Below are positions 1-11,298 of a stretch of 64,000 nucleotides of DNA, in pieces; position 1 is the stretch's first letter; every line of letters starts with the position of its first letter. The stretch spans positions 7,803,273-7,867,272 of the forward strand of contig NC_087378.1 of the NCBI RefSeq assembly GCF_963675165.1, read 5' to 3'. This DNA is from Halichondria panicea (Eukaryota > Porifera > Demospongiae > Suberitida > Halichondriidae). The position numbers and the translations under genes were made by a program. Below the pieces are notes generated by a model. It made no database searches. It was not told the origin of the DNA and saw only the letters and a list, made by a program, of their open reading frames with translations.

Positions 1-112
1 TTTATAGATTGTATTTATGAGGTCTTACTACGTAGTACATGACTTGTATTATCAGGAGTGGATTTGGTCCTGATTAATTTTCATGGCATATATAAACCAA
101 ATCATTATCCAG

Positions 113-3100
113 GAGGGTCACGGAATGTCTGCTCTCCATGTTGCCTGTGTGAAGGGACGTGATAAGTGTCTGAGAATCATGGTAGAGTCTGCCCCTGGGG
201 CAAAGTGTCAGGTGGATCTGGAGATCAAGGATAAGGTAATACTTAATGCTGTACCTCACAGTTTAAAACAAAAAAGCGAAAATACTATTTTAATTGATCT
301 CAAAATAATGAGCATGTGCACACTGTATGTAGACTAGTGGTTGACTGAGTGCATTTCAAGTGAGATGAAGCTGATGTTATGGTGATCGTTAATGACTGAG
401 ACATATTACCAAGAGTTTATGATAGAGAGAGAGTATCGAACGTAGGCATACTGTACATCAGATGTATGCGGAGAGTAACGTGACTTCCTGTATCTGTCAC
501 AAGCTTGGAATTTGCACACTGACCAATCCAAGCGTGGGTGATGTAATCTATCAACCCATCCAAGTGTGGGTGATGTAATCTACTTTCTTGATAGATGACA
601 TCACCCACACTTGGATTGGTCAGTGTGCAAATTCCAAGCTTGTGGCAGATACAGGAAGTCACGTTACTCTCCGCATACATCTGATGTACAGTATGCCTAC
701 GTTCGATACTCTCTCTCTATCATAAACTCTTGATATTACTAATGGCTTCTAATGGATTTGTGTGGTCAAAAATATATAGTAGAGAGAGTGTATCGGAACG
801 TAGGCATACTGTTATTACGTTACGCGCACTTGGATTGGTCAGTATGCAAATTACAAGCCCATGAGAGATACAGGAGAAGTCACGTTACTCTCTGCATATA
901 ATTATTTGATACACTCTCTCTCTTGGTGGGGTTCATTGGTAAACTATAATTAGAATCATACTTAGAGCTCCACATGACTGAATGCTAATTGTATTCATGC
1001 AGTGGGGAATGACTCCATTAATGATGGCTGCTAAAAACGGGAATGAGAAATGTATCGAGATATTGGTGGAAAATGAGGCAGACGTGAACACAAAATCAAA
1101 ACGGATGGCCCATGAGTCATCAATGCCAGATGACCAGGAAAGGTCGGCCCATGAGTCATCAATGCCAGATGACCAGGAAAGGTCTAGTGGATCTAATCTG
1201 GTATGCCTAAAAGCCGATTGTTGCTGATTTATTATGATAGTCCCATTTCTGCAGCTGCCCTCCATTTTGGGTCGGATCATCAAGCCTTTCAGACAGAGGG
1301 TAAATTACCTAATGCTTGTAGTTTGGTGGTTGCAATATAAATATATACATACAGACAATCTCGGAGAAGTTACTGGCAGAATGTCGCAGTGAGACAGCTG
1401 ACATTGAAGTAGTGAGAGGCTACCTGGAGCAAGAAGACTGTGACGTCAATATCAGGGAAAATGATGACGTATGTAATAATATTGTCTCTATACTGTATAA
1501 TGGCCCTTGACTTTAGTTCAAGTGGAGTCCATTGATGTGGGCTTGTGAGAACAAACACTTTGAGATAGGGAGGCTACTCCTGAAGTACCACCCTCAAGTT
1601 CATATTCAAGACAAGGTGTGTAGCCAAACAAAATGACGTAGTTAGTATTGTGTATGTGTGTACAGAGAGGGTGGTCTCCGTTGGTGATGGCCAGTAGAGC
1701 AGGAGACCTGGAGATAGTGCAGGGAATAGCGGCACTGGGAGCAGAGATTGACCTGCCCACAAATGTGAGTGAGACAATTTTGTGTTGATAACTGATTGAT
1801 GTGTGTCCAACAGGTAAAATGGACTCCTCTGATGTGGGCTGCTCAAGAGGGTCATGCAGAGGTGGCTAGATTTCTACTGGAGAAGGGAGCATTTGTGGAT
1901 TTCCCTGACGAGGTATGAATAGTCAAACACCACTGTCCCACCCCTATAACTATCTTATTGTCTGTCACACAGAATGGGTGGACTCCAGTCATGCAAGCCA
2001 GTCAGGAAGGTCATGTGGACGTGATCAATACCTTGCTGGACCACAACGCTAAAGTCAACCATCAAACTGAAGTAAGACCACCTAATACTAGCTGTAGCTA
2101 ACTATACACAATTACTTTCAGACAACCTGGTGTGCTCTGATGGCGGCTGCTAAGAACAAGCACAGTGATGCGGTGGACACACTTCTAAAGAGAGGAGCTC
2201 AAGTGGACATACAGAGATATGTGAGTATCAGAGGAAATTACCTATTTATTTAATTGTTTATACCCTTTACAGGATGGATCCACCACACTGCAAGTTGCAA
2301 GCTATTACAAAGGCAACTCTGCTGTCATGAAGACCTTATTCAAACATGAAGCAAATATTGATCACCTAAATAAGGTAATTTGCAGACTTTTTGTGGTATT
2401 GGCTTCTGATAAGCTACTGGTGCATGTCTATCAATCTACATTCCATGTATTGTGGTGTAGTAGTAGTCCAATGTTTTGCCCCAAAAGTGGGTGGATACAC
2501 TTCCATTATTCATCAGTTTTTGATAGAGTGTGACAACCATAATCATGTGTAGGATGGCATGACTGCTCTGATGCTGGCCACTAACAAGGGTCACCTGGGT
2601 GTAGTTCAGGACCTCATTCAGGGAGGAGCAGACACTAACAAACAACACCCTGTAAGATCTAGCTTTCTAAAAATTGAAAAATTAGTTTTATTCCTCACAG
2701 GAGACGGGATGGACTGCCATTTTATTTGCCGCCAAAAGTGGTAAAATTAACATTTTCAAAGAATTACTTTACAATGGAGCAAAAACTGATATTGAGGTAA
2801 ATTCGTCAATTCACAAACTGTTTTGTGTATATTATTGTGTAAGTGTGTTTGTATTCCTAATGGTTTCACTTCTAGGGAAGGAATGTGGTTGATGTTGCAA
2901 GCATGTTCAAACGTGGAAAAATTCTTTCTGAGCTCAAAACATTTGAGCAAGCATCACACAGAATTGTAAGCTACCTGTATAATAATTATACTTGCAGCTA
3001 CATTCAGTATTCTATTTGCCCCCAGATCTCCAGTAGTGTGAATCCACCAAGTTTAGAGGCAGCTGAGCCAACTTCAGTAGAACAAGAACCATCCATAACT

Positions 3101-3943
3101 GAACCAAAGGTTGAGATACCACCTGAGGAGGTCACTAAACCAGAGCAAAAGTTGGCTGAGGACTCCACAGAAGAGGTGATAATAGAGCCTCCACAGCTGC
3201 CTGACCCTGAGGCAGTGAAGCCTTCACTCTCCACCACTGAGGTTTGTGTGTTGTTATTGTGTGGTGTGGGTGACTCTAGATAAGATTGGGCACCCTCACT
3301 ACACTGTGTGAGTGGTTGTGTACATTGCCTAGTGGTTGGTCTTGTACCTCAAGTAGGTGTTAATCCAGTTATGGTTTCTGTGCAGGCTAAGGAGAAAGAA
3401 GTGCCTGCTGTTGGAGAAACTGTTGTGCAGGCTATAGCTAAGGAAAAAGAAGTGGCTGCTGTTGAAACTGTTACAGAACAAGTAACACAAGTATGTATCC
3501 CTCTGTAATGGAAACTACTATGATTATTTACCCTGTGTATTTTCAGGGGATGTCTCAATCAAGTATTAAAACCACAAAGGAGCAAATCAAGAAGTCATCA
3601 GAAGCCAAGAAAGTAAGGGAATACATCCCATTTTTTGATATAGGTTTACTCTTATCTTGTTACATAGGACATCAAAAGGCAGGCAGAGATTATTGACCTG
3701 CTACTGAAAGGACTCGATCAAAGAATGGCAGACCCACGCAGCAACATGTATCAGTATAAGCAAACCAACATTGCTGATGTTATTGGAGGCAGGAAAGGAG
3801 TGAAACCATCTGAAGAGATTACTCACAAACTAAAGGCACCGGAAATTACTCGACCAGAAATTACTCAACCGCTTAGTGGAATTATTACAACCACTCAGAG
3901 TGGCTTCACTCGGGTAGACCCTGATGATGATCTCTATAGTTAG
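113..3943 (+). CDS. Ankyrin-repeat protein, 3' part (5' end outside window)
   Basis: Exons read by eye: 113-235, 1003-1200, 1355-1468, 1517-1615, 1666-1764, 1814-1912, 1973-2071, 2122-2220, 2273-2374, 2553-2651, 2701-2796, 2876-2965, 3026-3241, 3386-3490, 3547-3612, 3668-3943 (TAG). All introns are phase 0 with GT-AG ends; most repeat exons are exactly 99 bp and encode one 33-residue ankyrin repeat (W-T-P-L-M-x-A-A style cores). After about 12 repeats comes a Pro/Glu-rich acidic linker (3026-3490), a Lys-rich stretch and a conserved tail containing TNIADVIGG and ending DPDDDLYS. Exon 1003-1200 carries a 13-residue tandem duplication. Likely a cytoplasmic scaffold or sensor; ligand unknown. 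From 1355 on it is near-identical to the 3' half of the gene at 42025-46515. The N-terminal effector domain is not in the window. Confidence 0.85.
410..732. mobile_element. Fold-back MITE in intron
   Basis: Almost the whole 323 bp is one inverted repeat: the left arm (from 410) reappears reverse-complemented up to 732, with a short unpaired centre near 555-590. Termini read CAAGAGTTTATG and its complement. The flanks show a 7-bp direct repeat, atattac (403-409 and 733-739), fitting a target-site duplication. It lies inside the 236-1002 intron of the first ankyrin gene. No coding capacity. The transposase family that moved it is unknown. Confidence 0.8.
778..926. mobile_element. Second, shortened copy of the fold-back MITE
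   Basis: The ends (gagagagtgtatcg and cgtaggcatactg against tgatacactctctctc) match the termini of the 410-732 element, and inner words such as cacttggattggtcagt and cacgttactctc recur. The arms are shorter and diverged, so this is an older or internally deleted copy. It fills the rest of the same intron. Confidence 0.65.
1108..1185 (+). repeat. 39-bp in-frame tandem duplication in an ankyrin exon
   Basis: Two adjacent 39-bp copies (1108-1146, 1147-1185) encode AHESSMPDDQERS twice. It is in frame and extends the end of one ankyrin exon; the copies are almost identical, so the duplication is recent. Confidence 0.9.
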
Positions 3944-3998
3944 CTGCATTTTTCAACTCATGTCAAGTGAATGCTTATAATACCACAAAAATGTGCAC

Positions 3999-4004
3999 AA
4001 TAAA
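3999..4004 (+). promoter_or_regulatory. Poly(A) signal AATAAA
   Basis: AATAAA lies 56 bp after the stop of the first ankyrin gene and just before the ATG of the next gene at 4072. It is conserved in the duplicated copy at 46571. Confidence 0.5.
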
Positions 4005-4071
4005 AAATATTTTTGACATCTACATTCTTTCAGTACTAATTAATGCTAAGAAGCGTACTAGCACTTGCACT

Positions 4072-7000
4072 ATGGCTGATGCGAGTGCTACTCCTATGAT
4101 AATAAACACTACATCTGAGAATGGACCAGAGCCCTGTGATGAGAAGAATTTTCTGAATGCCATTGCTGATCTAAAAGTGGAGAAAGTCCGTGATCTTGCC
4201 CTGCAGCTTGGTGTTGATACACCTTACTTGAATGACATTCAGAGCACAGACAAGGAGGAGAGGAAGATGAAACTGACTCAAGTGTTATTCTCACAGAAAC
4301 GACCTACCTGGGAGACGATCATAGATGCTCTGGAATCTGAATGCATGAATGAGAATCACATTGTCCGAAAAATTAAGCGATTTTATTTTCTCAAGAGCAC
4401 TTCCATTGATATCGATAGGCCAAAATCACCACTAACACCAGTTTCTCTGCAACCATTTCAAGGTTCGCTACATGAATATTTAGCGTCGTATAGATCTATT
4501 ACATGATATGTATGACATGTTGAGGTTCATTCTTTAGACAAAGATTTCCCCGAATGTGAAGAGAAGGATGTTCTCAATGCTGTTACTAGGCTTGCTGATA
4601 AGAAGGTGTCAAGCTTAGCAGTCCAGCTAGGCATTGACAAGCCTCAATTAGACGGCATTAGTAGCTGCTCTACGGAAACGAGGAAGTCCAAACTGGCGGA
4701 ACTGTGGTTTAGGCACGCTAAAGACAAGCCCCCAACTTGGGCATCTTTGTTGAATGCATTGAAGGCTCCCAGTATGCAAGAGGACTGGTTAGCTGACTAT
4801 ATCCGAAAGAAATACGTTGAGAGAGAGAGAGAAGTAATTTCCATGAACACAGACAACGAGGATTCTTTTCAGTTCCAGTTCCCCCAGCAGCAACTAGATC
4901 TAGAAGGTTAGTATTATAAGAATGAGTGGCATTCTAGCTCTATCAATGTTTTGTTTAATGCAGGACCGATACTTGAACTGCAAGATACAGCTGCTGATGA
5001 ACGAACACCAATGGAAACGGCAGGTATTACTGTGGTACAATTCCAGAATTTCCTTATCACTGTATTTTTCTTAGGCTCTGCTCCCGTTGTAGATGTCTCT
5101 GAGCTCAAAGACAAATTACAAGCATGTGCCAACGAACAGAATAGAGCACAAATCAAGGAATCCTTTGAGAATCTACTCAATAAAATTGTCGAGGAATTAA
5201 AGAGTCACAATATTCGTCCTAGTGAAGTTAAAGATCATCTCCAAAAGTTTATTGACGGTCGCCCTAGTTTTCTCCGCACTAAAGGTCGACGATTACAAAT
5301 CAATAATCTTTTTAAGGAAATTAGCAGAAGTAAGTTATGGAGTTTCGACAATTATGGTCTTGTTCAACATGTCACTGGCATCAAGGGGGCTGTTCAATCA
5401 AAAGCCAGAATGCGTACTTGGTTGCAAAAATACAAGAAGGAGTATAATGCATATAGTGTTTCAGAAAAGCTAGCTGCAATCATTCCGTATCATTTTGAAT
5501 TCGACAACGATTTAGATCGATATCCTACTCATCTCAAACAAGAGCTCATAGTACATGTTAAATATATGGTTATCGATGATGACTCACTGAAGTACATTGA
5601 TGATCTATGGGAAGTAATCGTAGAGAGTTTCAAGATCCCCTCTATGACAGCTCTACTAAAAAGCATTGTACACAATTGCTTGATAATCACATGGCTAATA
5701 GAACCGAGTTGGGCTTGCTGCATACTGAGTGAAATATTTGATTCGATTTCGTTTTTCACAAAACATTTGATAACCAAAGTGTTGCTTGGAGACGTTTGTA
5801 TTTATGATGAGCACAGTGGAATTATTGGGGACAACAAAGTAAGTATTCCATAATGACATGTAGTGACATTTGATCGTACAATTTTATAGGTTCTGGGTAC
5901 TTTGTGGCTAAGGCAGGCAAGCTTGAGTGGTCGAATTCAAAAATTTAAGGAAGTACTTGCTCAGCCAATGATAGACATTAATACAGTCCTCTCTTCCGTA
6001 AGTGATTAATTAAATAACTAATTATTTGGGTGTGTATTGATCACTGCATGTCCTGTCCAGGATGGAGCCACACCTCTCACCATTGCCTCCATGTGTGGTC
6101 ATGTGGAACTAGTGGAGTTCCTCCTGAGCAATGGGGCTGACTCAAGCGTTAAACTGGTTTGTCTCATTGTTGTAGCTCTATACATGTACAGTGTATGTCT
6201 GTATTTCCACTGTTTTTGAACCATTATATGATAAGTTTTATTTGCTTACTTGTAGGCCAATGGACAAACGGTGCTGCACCTGGCCGCACTTGAGGACTAC
6301 CCAGATGTGGTGGAATTACTTCACACACACAACCGTGAGCTAGCTGGAGAACGTGATCAGGTAAGCCAATAATATAAATGCCATGTATTCATCTTCTCCT
6401 CAACAGAATGACTACTCAGCGTTGATGGAGGCAGCTGCTCATGACCATGTTGATGTCATTCTTGTACTAGTGTCCCAGCAGGATGATCTAGGAGACACAG
6501 AAATCCCTACCTTGGTGAGTAGCTACTACCTTTTACTATTTTTCAACAATTATTTTTAGAATGAGGCTTTCCATCTTGCTTTGATAAAAGGGCACACTGA
6601 CTCTGTCGAGATTCTTCAGAAACACGGAGCCAACACTTTGAACACTGCTGAGGTTTGTGTACATATATGTATGTAGATAATAACCATGGTAACAGGAGGG
6701 GGAAAGTCCACTGGTAGTAGTAGCTGGTGCTGAGCACAAAGATGAAGTGGAGAGTACTATCTCGGATAAGTTACTGGCAGAATGTCGCAGTGAGACAGCT
6801 GACATTGAAGTGGTGAGAGGCTACCTGGAGCAAGAAGACTGTGATGTCAATATCAGGGAAAATGATGACGTATGTAATAATTATGGTGTATGACTGTTTG
6901 TTTCTAATGGCTCTTGTATACTGTAGTTCAGGTGGAGTCCATTGATGTGGGCTCTTGAGAACAAACACTTTGAGATTTGCAAACTGCTTCTGGAGCACAA

Positions 7001-9323
7001 GCCTCAAGTTCATATTCAGGACAAAGTGTGTTGGCAAATAAAATAACGTAGGATTCTATGTAATGTTCTTTTTATGTGTGTGTACAGAAAGAGTGGTCTC
7101 CGTTGGTGCTGGCTTGTAGAGCAGGAGACCTGGAGATAGTGCAGGGAATAGTGGCACTGGGAGCAGAGATTGACCTGCCCACAAATGTGAGTGAGACAAT
7201 ACCTGCATTGTGTATTATGGTAGTAACTGTCTAACAGACAAAATGGACTCCTCTGATGTGGGCTGCTCAAGAGGGTCATGCAGAGATGGCTACATTTCTA
7301 CTGGAGAAGGGAGCATTTGTGGATTTCCCTGATGAGGTATGATAAGTCAAACATCACTGTCCCACCCCTATAGCTATCTTATTGTCTGTCACACAGAATG
7401 GGTGGACTCCAGTCATGCAAGCCAGTCAGGAAGGTCATGTGGACGTGATCAATGTCCTGCTGGACCACAACGCTAAAGTCAACCATCAAACTGAAGTAAG
7501 ACCAGCTAGTGTAGCGAACTACACGTTCGTATACTTGTGTTACTAATTCAGACAACCTGGTGTGCTCTGATGGCGGCTGCTAAGAACATGCACAGTGATG
7601 CAGTGGACACACTTCTGAAGAGAGGAGCTCAAGTGGACATACAGAGAGATGTAAGGATCAGAGAAAAGGAACTACTCATTTAATTTTTTTAATACCCTTT
7701 ACAGGATGGATCCACCACACTGCAAGTTGCAAGCTATTACAAAGGCAACTCTGCTGTCATGAAGACCTTGATCAAACATGGAGCAAATATTGATCACCTA
7801 AATAAGGTAAGTTGTTCACAGGCTTCTTGTGGTACATTTCCATTTACATGATTGGCTTCTGATAAGCTACTGGTGCATGTCTATCAATCTACATTCCATG
7901 TACTTGTGGTCAAAGCTTTTGCCCCTAAGAGGGGGTGTACTATTATTCATCTGTGCTTGATGAAGTGACAACATAATCCTGTGTAGGATGGCATGAGTGC
8001 TCTGATGCTGGCCACTAACAAGGGTCACCTGGGTGTAGTGCAGGACCTCATCCAGGGAGGAGCAGACACTAACAAACAACATCCTGTAAGACCTCTCACA
8101 TTGAAGAAATCATTTTTATCATATCGATCCTCACAGGAGACAGGATGGACTCCCATTTTCTTTGCTGCCAAAAGTGGTGAAATGGATATTTTCAAACAAT
8201 TACTTCATAAGGGGGCAAGAACTGAAATTGAAGTAAATACTTAATAAACCGTTTTGTGTATATTGTGTAAGCGTGTTGTAGATTTTAACCTAATGTGTTT
8301 CACTTCCCAGGGAAGGAATGTGGTTGATGTTGCAAGCATGTTCAAACGTGAAGAAATGCTTTCTGAACTCAAAACATTCGAGCAAGCATCACACAGAATT
8401 GTAAGCTAGCTACTTGTATATACTTGCAGCTATATTCAGTCTATTTGCCCCCAGATCTCCAGTAGTGTGAATCCACCAAGTTTAGAGGCAGATGAGCCAA
8501 CTCCAGTGGAACAAGAACCATCCATAACTGAACCAAAGGTTGAGATACCACCTGAGGAGGTCACTAAACCAGAGCAAGAGTTGGCTGAGGACTCCACAGA
8601 AGAGGTGATAATAGAGCCTCCACAGCTTCCTGACCCTGAAGCAGTGAAGCCTTCACTCTCCACCACTGAGGTTTGTGTGTTGTTGTTGTGTGGTGTGGGT
8701 GACTCTGGGAACTAGATAAGATTGGGCACCCTCACTACTACACTGTGTGAGTGGTTGTGTACATTGCCTAGTGGTTGGTCTTGTACCTCAAGTAGGTGTT
8801 AATCCAGTTATGGTTTCTGTGCAGGCTGAGGAGAAAGAAGTTGATGTGACTCCTGTACCTGTTGTTGAAACTTTTACAGTGAAACAAGAGACAAAAGTAT
8901 GCATTTCCCTCTGTAATTGATAATTTTATTAATTAAATATAATTTCAGGAGTTGTCTCAAATGGACACAAAAGCCACAAAGGAGAAGACATCAGAAGCCA
9001 AGAAATCCTCCAAAGTAAATAACTATTTTGTTATTACATAGCTTCACTCTCATCTTGTTACGCAGGACATTGAAAAAGAGGCAAAGATTATTGAGCTCTT
9101 GCTGAGGGGATTTGCTAATAGGATGGCGAATCCATCTAGCAATAAATATCGATATGAAGAGACCAACATCGCTGATGTCATTGGAGGGAAAGGATTGAAA
9201 TCATCTGAAGAGATTACTCATAAACTAGCAGCGCCAGAAGTGGCTAAACATTTTAGTGGAACCCCTAGTATTCAGAGGGCCATTGCTATTTCCGAAGATC
9301 CCGATGATGATCTTTATATTTAA
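4072..9323 (+). CDS. Double Death-domain, helical-domain, ankyrin-repeat protein (1253 aa)
   Basis: Exons: 4072-4462, 4538-4906, 4964-5023, 5075-5838, 5890-5997, 6061-6156, 6256-6360, 6407-6514, 6560-6652, 6696-6869, 6927-7025, 7088-7186, 7238-7336, 7397-7495, 7552-7650, 7705-7806, 7987-8085, 8137-8232, 8311-8400, 8455-8670, 8825-8896, 8949-9014, 9066-9323. They sum to 3762 nt, in frame. Residues about 25-110 and 135-230 are two Death-like domains (patterns L-A-x-Q-L-G, P-T-W-x-x-x-x-x-A-L). About 275-530 is the uncharacterised helical domain with an I-T-W-L-I motif. About 14 ankyrin repeats, an acidic linker and the TNIADVIGG tail follow. The first four introns are mostly phase 1, later ones phase 0. 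Start 4072 (ATG GCT GAT) was chosen over an upstream ATG at 3967, which lies in the AT-rich region after the AATAAA. Probable cytoplasmic death-fold sensor or adaptor; ligand unknown. Paralog at 46646-51900. Confidence 0.85.
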
Positions 9324-10557
9324 TGGAGTATTATTGTCAAGAGTTTATTTATAAATTTATGCATATTTTCTTAACCCTGTAGCTGCACAATAATTATTCT
9401 AATTATTATGTGTGGGTGTGTTTTTCAGGTTATCCTTTGAATTTATAGCTAGCTGTACACATTTATAGGTACGTACAGCTACCGTGTAGATATATGTATT
9501 ACAGTAGGTATGCATAGTTTTAGGATCAACTAGATCTAGCTACACCTGGAGCAGCAGCTAGCTACACATCATGTCTGAGCTTCAGTGCACCATAGCAAAT
9601 GTGAGTAATGAAATTGTTGAAGTGATTCAAATTCGCCAATTGGGTACTCAATTGGAACTGTCACCTTCCCGACTGGATGAAATTGAAGCATATCCTAAGC
9701 ATGAGCAACGACTGAGACTAGTCGAGGCTTGGTTTCAACAAGATCCGACCGTGACTTGGGAAAATCTGGTAGCAGCACTTAGAGCTCCATCTATAGGAGA
9801 CAATACTATTGCTCTAGACATTGAGAAGCGTTACATAACAATCAGGTCTCCACCTTCAAGTCCGCAGTTCGAAGAGGAAACGAAAGATAACACAGCAGGT
9901 ACGTCAGTTAATTGTTAATTATTAGAGATTAACTATTATTTATCTCAGCAGTGAAGGTTCTCAAACGAAAAAACAGTTTTGTGATCAAAGATAAATTTGT
10001 TGACCTTTTTATTGAAACAAAAAACATCTTGAAGCAAAGTAATGTCACTATTATCGATTTCAAACTTCGACTAAGGATACTTTGTGGCGATGTGCCAGAC
10101 TTGGATGATTTTGATAAGATTTTTGACTAGAGTAAGCAACCAATTTCCGAACGACACCAGTTTTCGTGTGCCCGTTTGAAGAGACAGTAAGAGCTATCTT
10201 CTAGTTTTTTGCATGATCTCTTGCCTACCACAATTAGAAGTAATCCGGTTACTTTACTCTTGCAGCTCAAAGTCGGTGGTTCAAACATTCAATAAGCGAC
10301 GTTTGCAACCTATTGGCGACTATAGACTCTTGCGATAGTTTCAAAGCTATGCTACGACTTCTAGAACGACAGAGAGACTTCTGGTACCTGCCAGGCCTCG
10401 TAAGAACCACTGCAAACGCTCAGAACAAGGGCAAAGAGCGAGGCCCTTGCGGCCTAAGAGCGAGACGACTAGTATAGTGCTGAGTCAGCATGCCTGCACA
10501 TGAGATCCAGCCACGTGCTCACAGGATCTAGGAAGAAGAAGTTCACCTTCACTGCAC

Positions 10558-11298
10558 TTGAGATGCTTGAGAATGGAAACTAATAGCCTAAATAGGTCAG
10601 TGACTGTGAGATATCAAGATCTGCAAGGGTGCATACATTTTTTCCTTTATATATCTAGGTTCTGTTTACCTGGCCTCGGAAAGAGATGTTCCCCTCTCCG
10701 TGATAGAGTGTTTTCGTTTGATTCTGATCCCATGCGTACGCCTCAGTATAAGAAAGTACGAGCATGCAGGCTGGAAAAATATCGCCCCTGGAGCAAGCGA
10801 AGCATGGAACGAGCTCTCGATGCGGTTATTCACAAAGGGGTTGCTGTCTCCAGAGCTGCCGCTGACTATGGTATACCAAAGACAACTCTATATGACAATG
10901 CCACAGGAAGAGTTTTGCCAGGGAGCAGGAGTGGACCAAAGACATATTTCACGGTCGAAGAAGAGGCTCTGTTAGTGTGTTTCCTCATCAAGTCAGCCGA
11001 AATTGGGTATCCTTTCACCAGATTACAGGTTTTGTCTTTAGTTGAAACAATGTTGATCCGAAAAAACAAAGAAAAGACTGGTGCCTCTTCTGTTACGCAT
11101 GGTTGGTGGGCTAGATTTTGTAAGCGACATCCTGAAGTCTCTTTAAAGATATCCTCTTGTCTGTCAGTGGCTAGAGTCAAGGCATCTTCCGCTGAGACAC
11201 TCTCCGAATATTTTGGTAACGTCACACACTATGCAAAAAACCTACTACATGTCACAATATTGTATAGGTGGTGCTACAAACAAGGCCCTCAGAAATAA
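10558..11298 (+). CDS. Transposon protein fragment: psq-type HTH plus CENP-B-like domain
   Basis: The open frame of 246 codons most likely starts at the ATG at 10732. From there it reads a Pipsqueak-like HTH (W-S-K-R-S-M-E-R-A then V-S-R-A-A-A-D-Y-G-I-P-K-T-T-L), typical of pogo/Tigger DNA-binding regions. A CENP-B-type second HTH follows (G-W-W-A-R-F-C-K-R-H-P). The frame ends before any DDE nuclease domain. In pogo-type elements these two helices bind the terminal repeats; here only that half is recognisable. Splicing into the Arg/Gly-rich downstream copies is possible but unproven. Confidence 0.75.
   Translation: MRCLRMETNSLNRSVTVRYQDLQGCIHFFLYISRFCLPGLGKRCSPLRDRVFSFDSDPMRTPQYKKVRACRLEKYRPWSKRSMERALDAVIHKGVAVSRAAADYGIPKTTLYDNATGRVLPGSRSGPKTYFTVEEEALLVCFLIKSAEIGYPFTRLQVLSLVETMLIRKNKEKTGASSVTHGWWARFCKRHPEVSLKISSCLSVARVKASSAETLSEYFGNVTHYAKNLLHVTILYRWCYKQGPQK

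Larger units (their letters stand above)
1355..10127. repeat. Segmental duplication, copy 1 (partner 43913-52705)
   Basis: About 8.8 kb is near-identical in exons and introns to 43913-52705 at an offset rising from 42,558 to 42,577. It spans the 3' half of one ankyrin gene, a complete Death-ankyrin gene and the start of the next gene. The upstream limit lies in the intron before 1355. Downstream the homology continues across the transposon inserted at 10130 into the Death/helical-domain gene. Confidence 0.9.

Noticed and set aside
3004..3237. Recurrent reverse-strand frame (MVESEGFTASGSGS...) at several loci
   Set aside because: It is antisense to the conserved Pro/Glu-rich linker exon; it repeats only because that exon is duplicated.
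3967..4071. Upstream in-frame ATG for the double-Death gene
   Set aside because: This stretch includes the AATAAA of the previous gene, is AT-rich and unlike protein; ATG GCT at 4072 is preferred.
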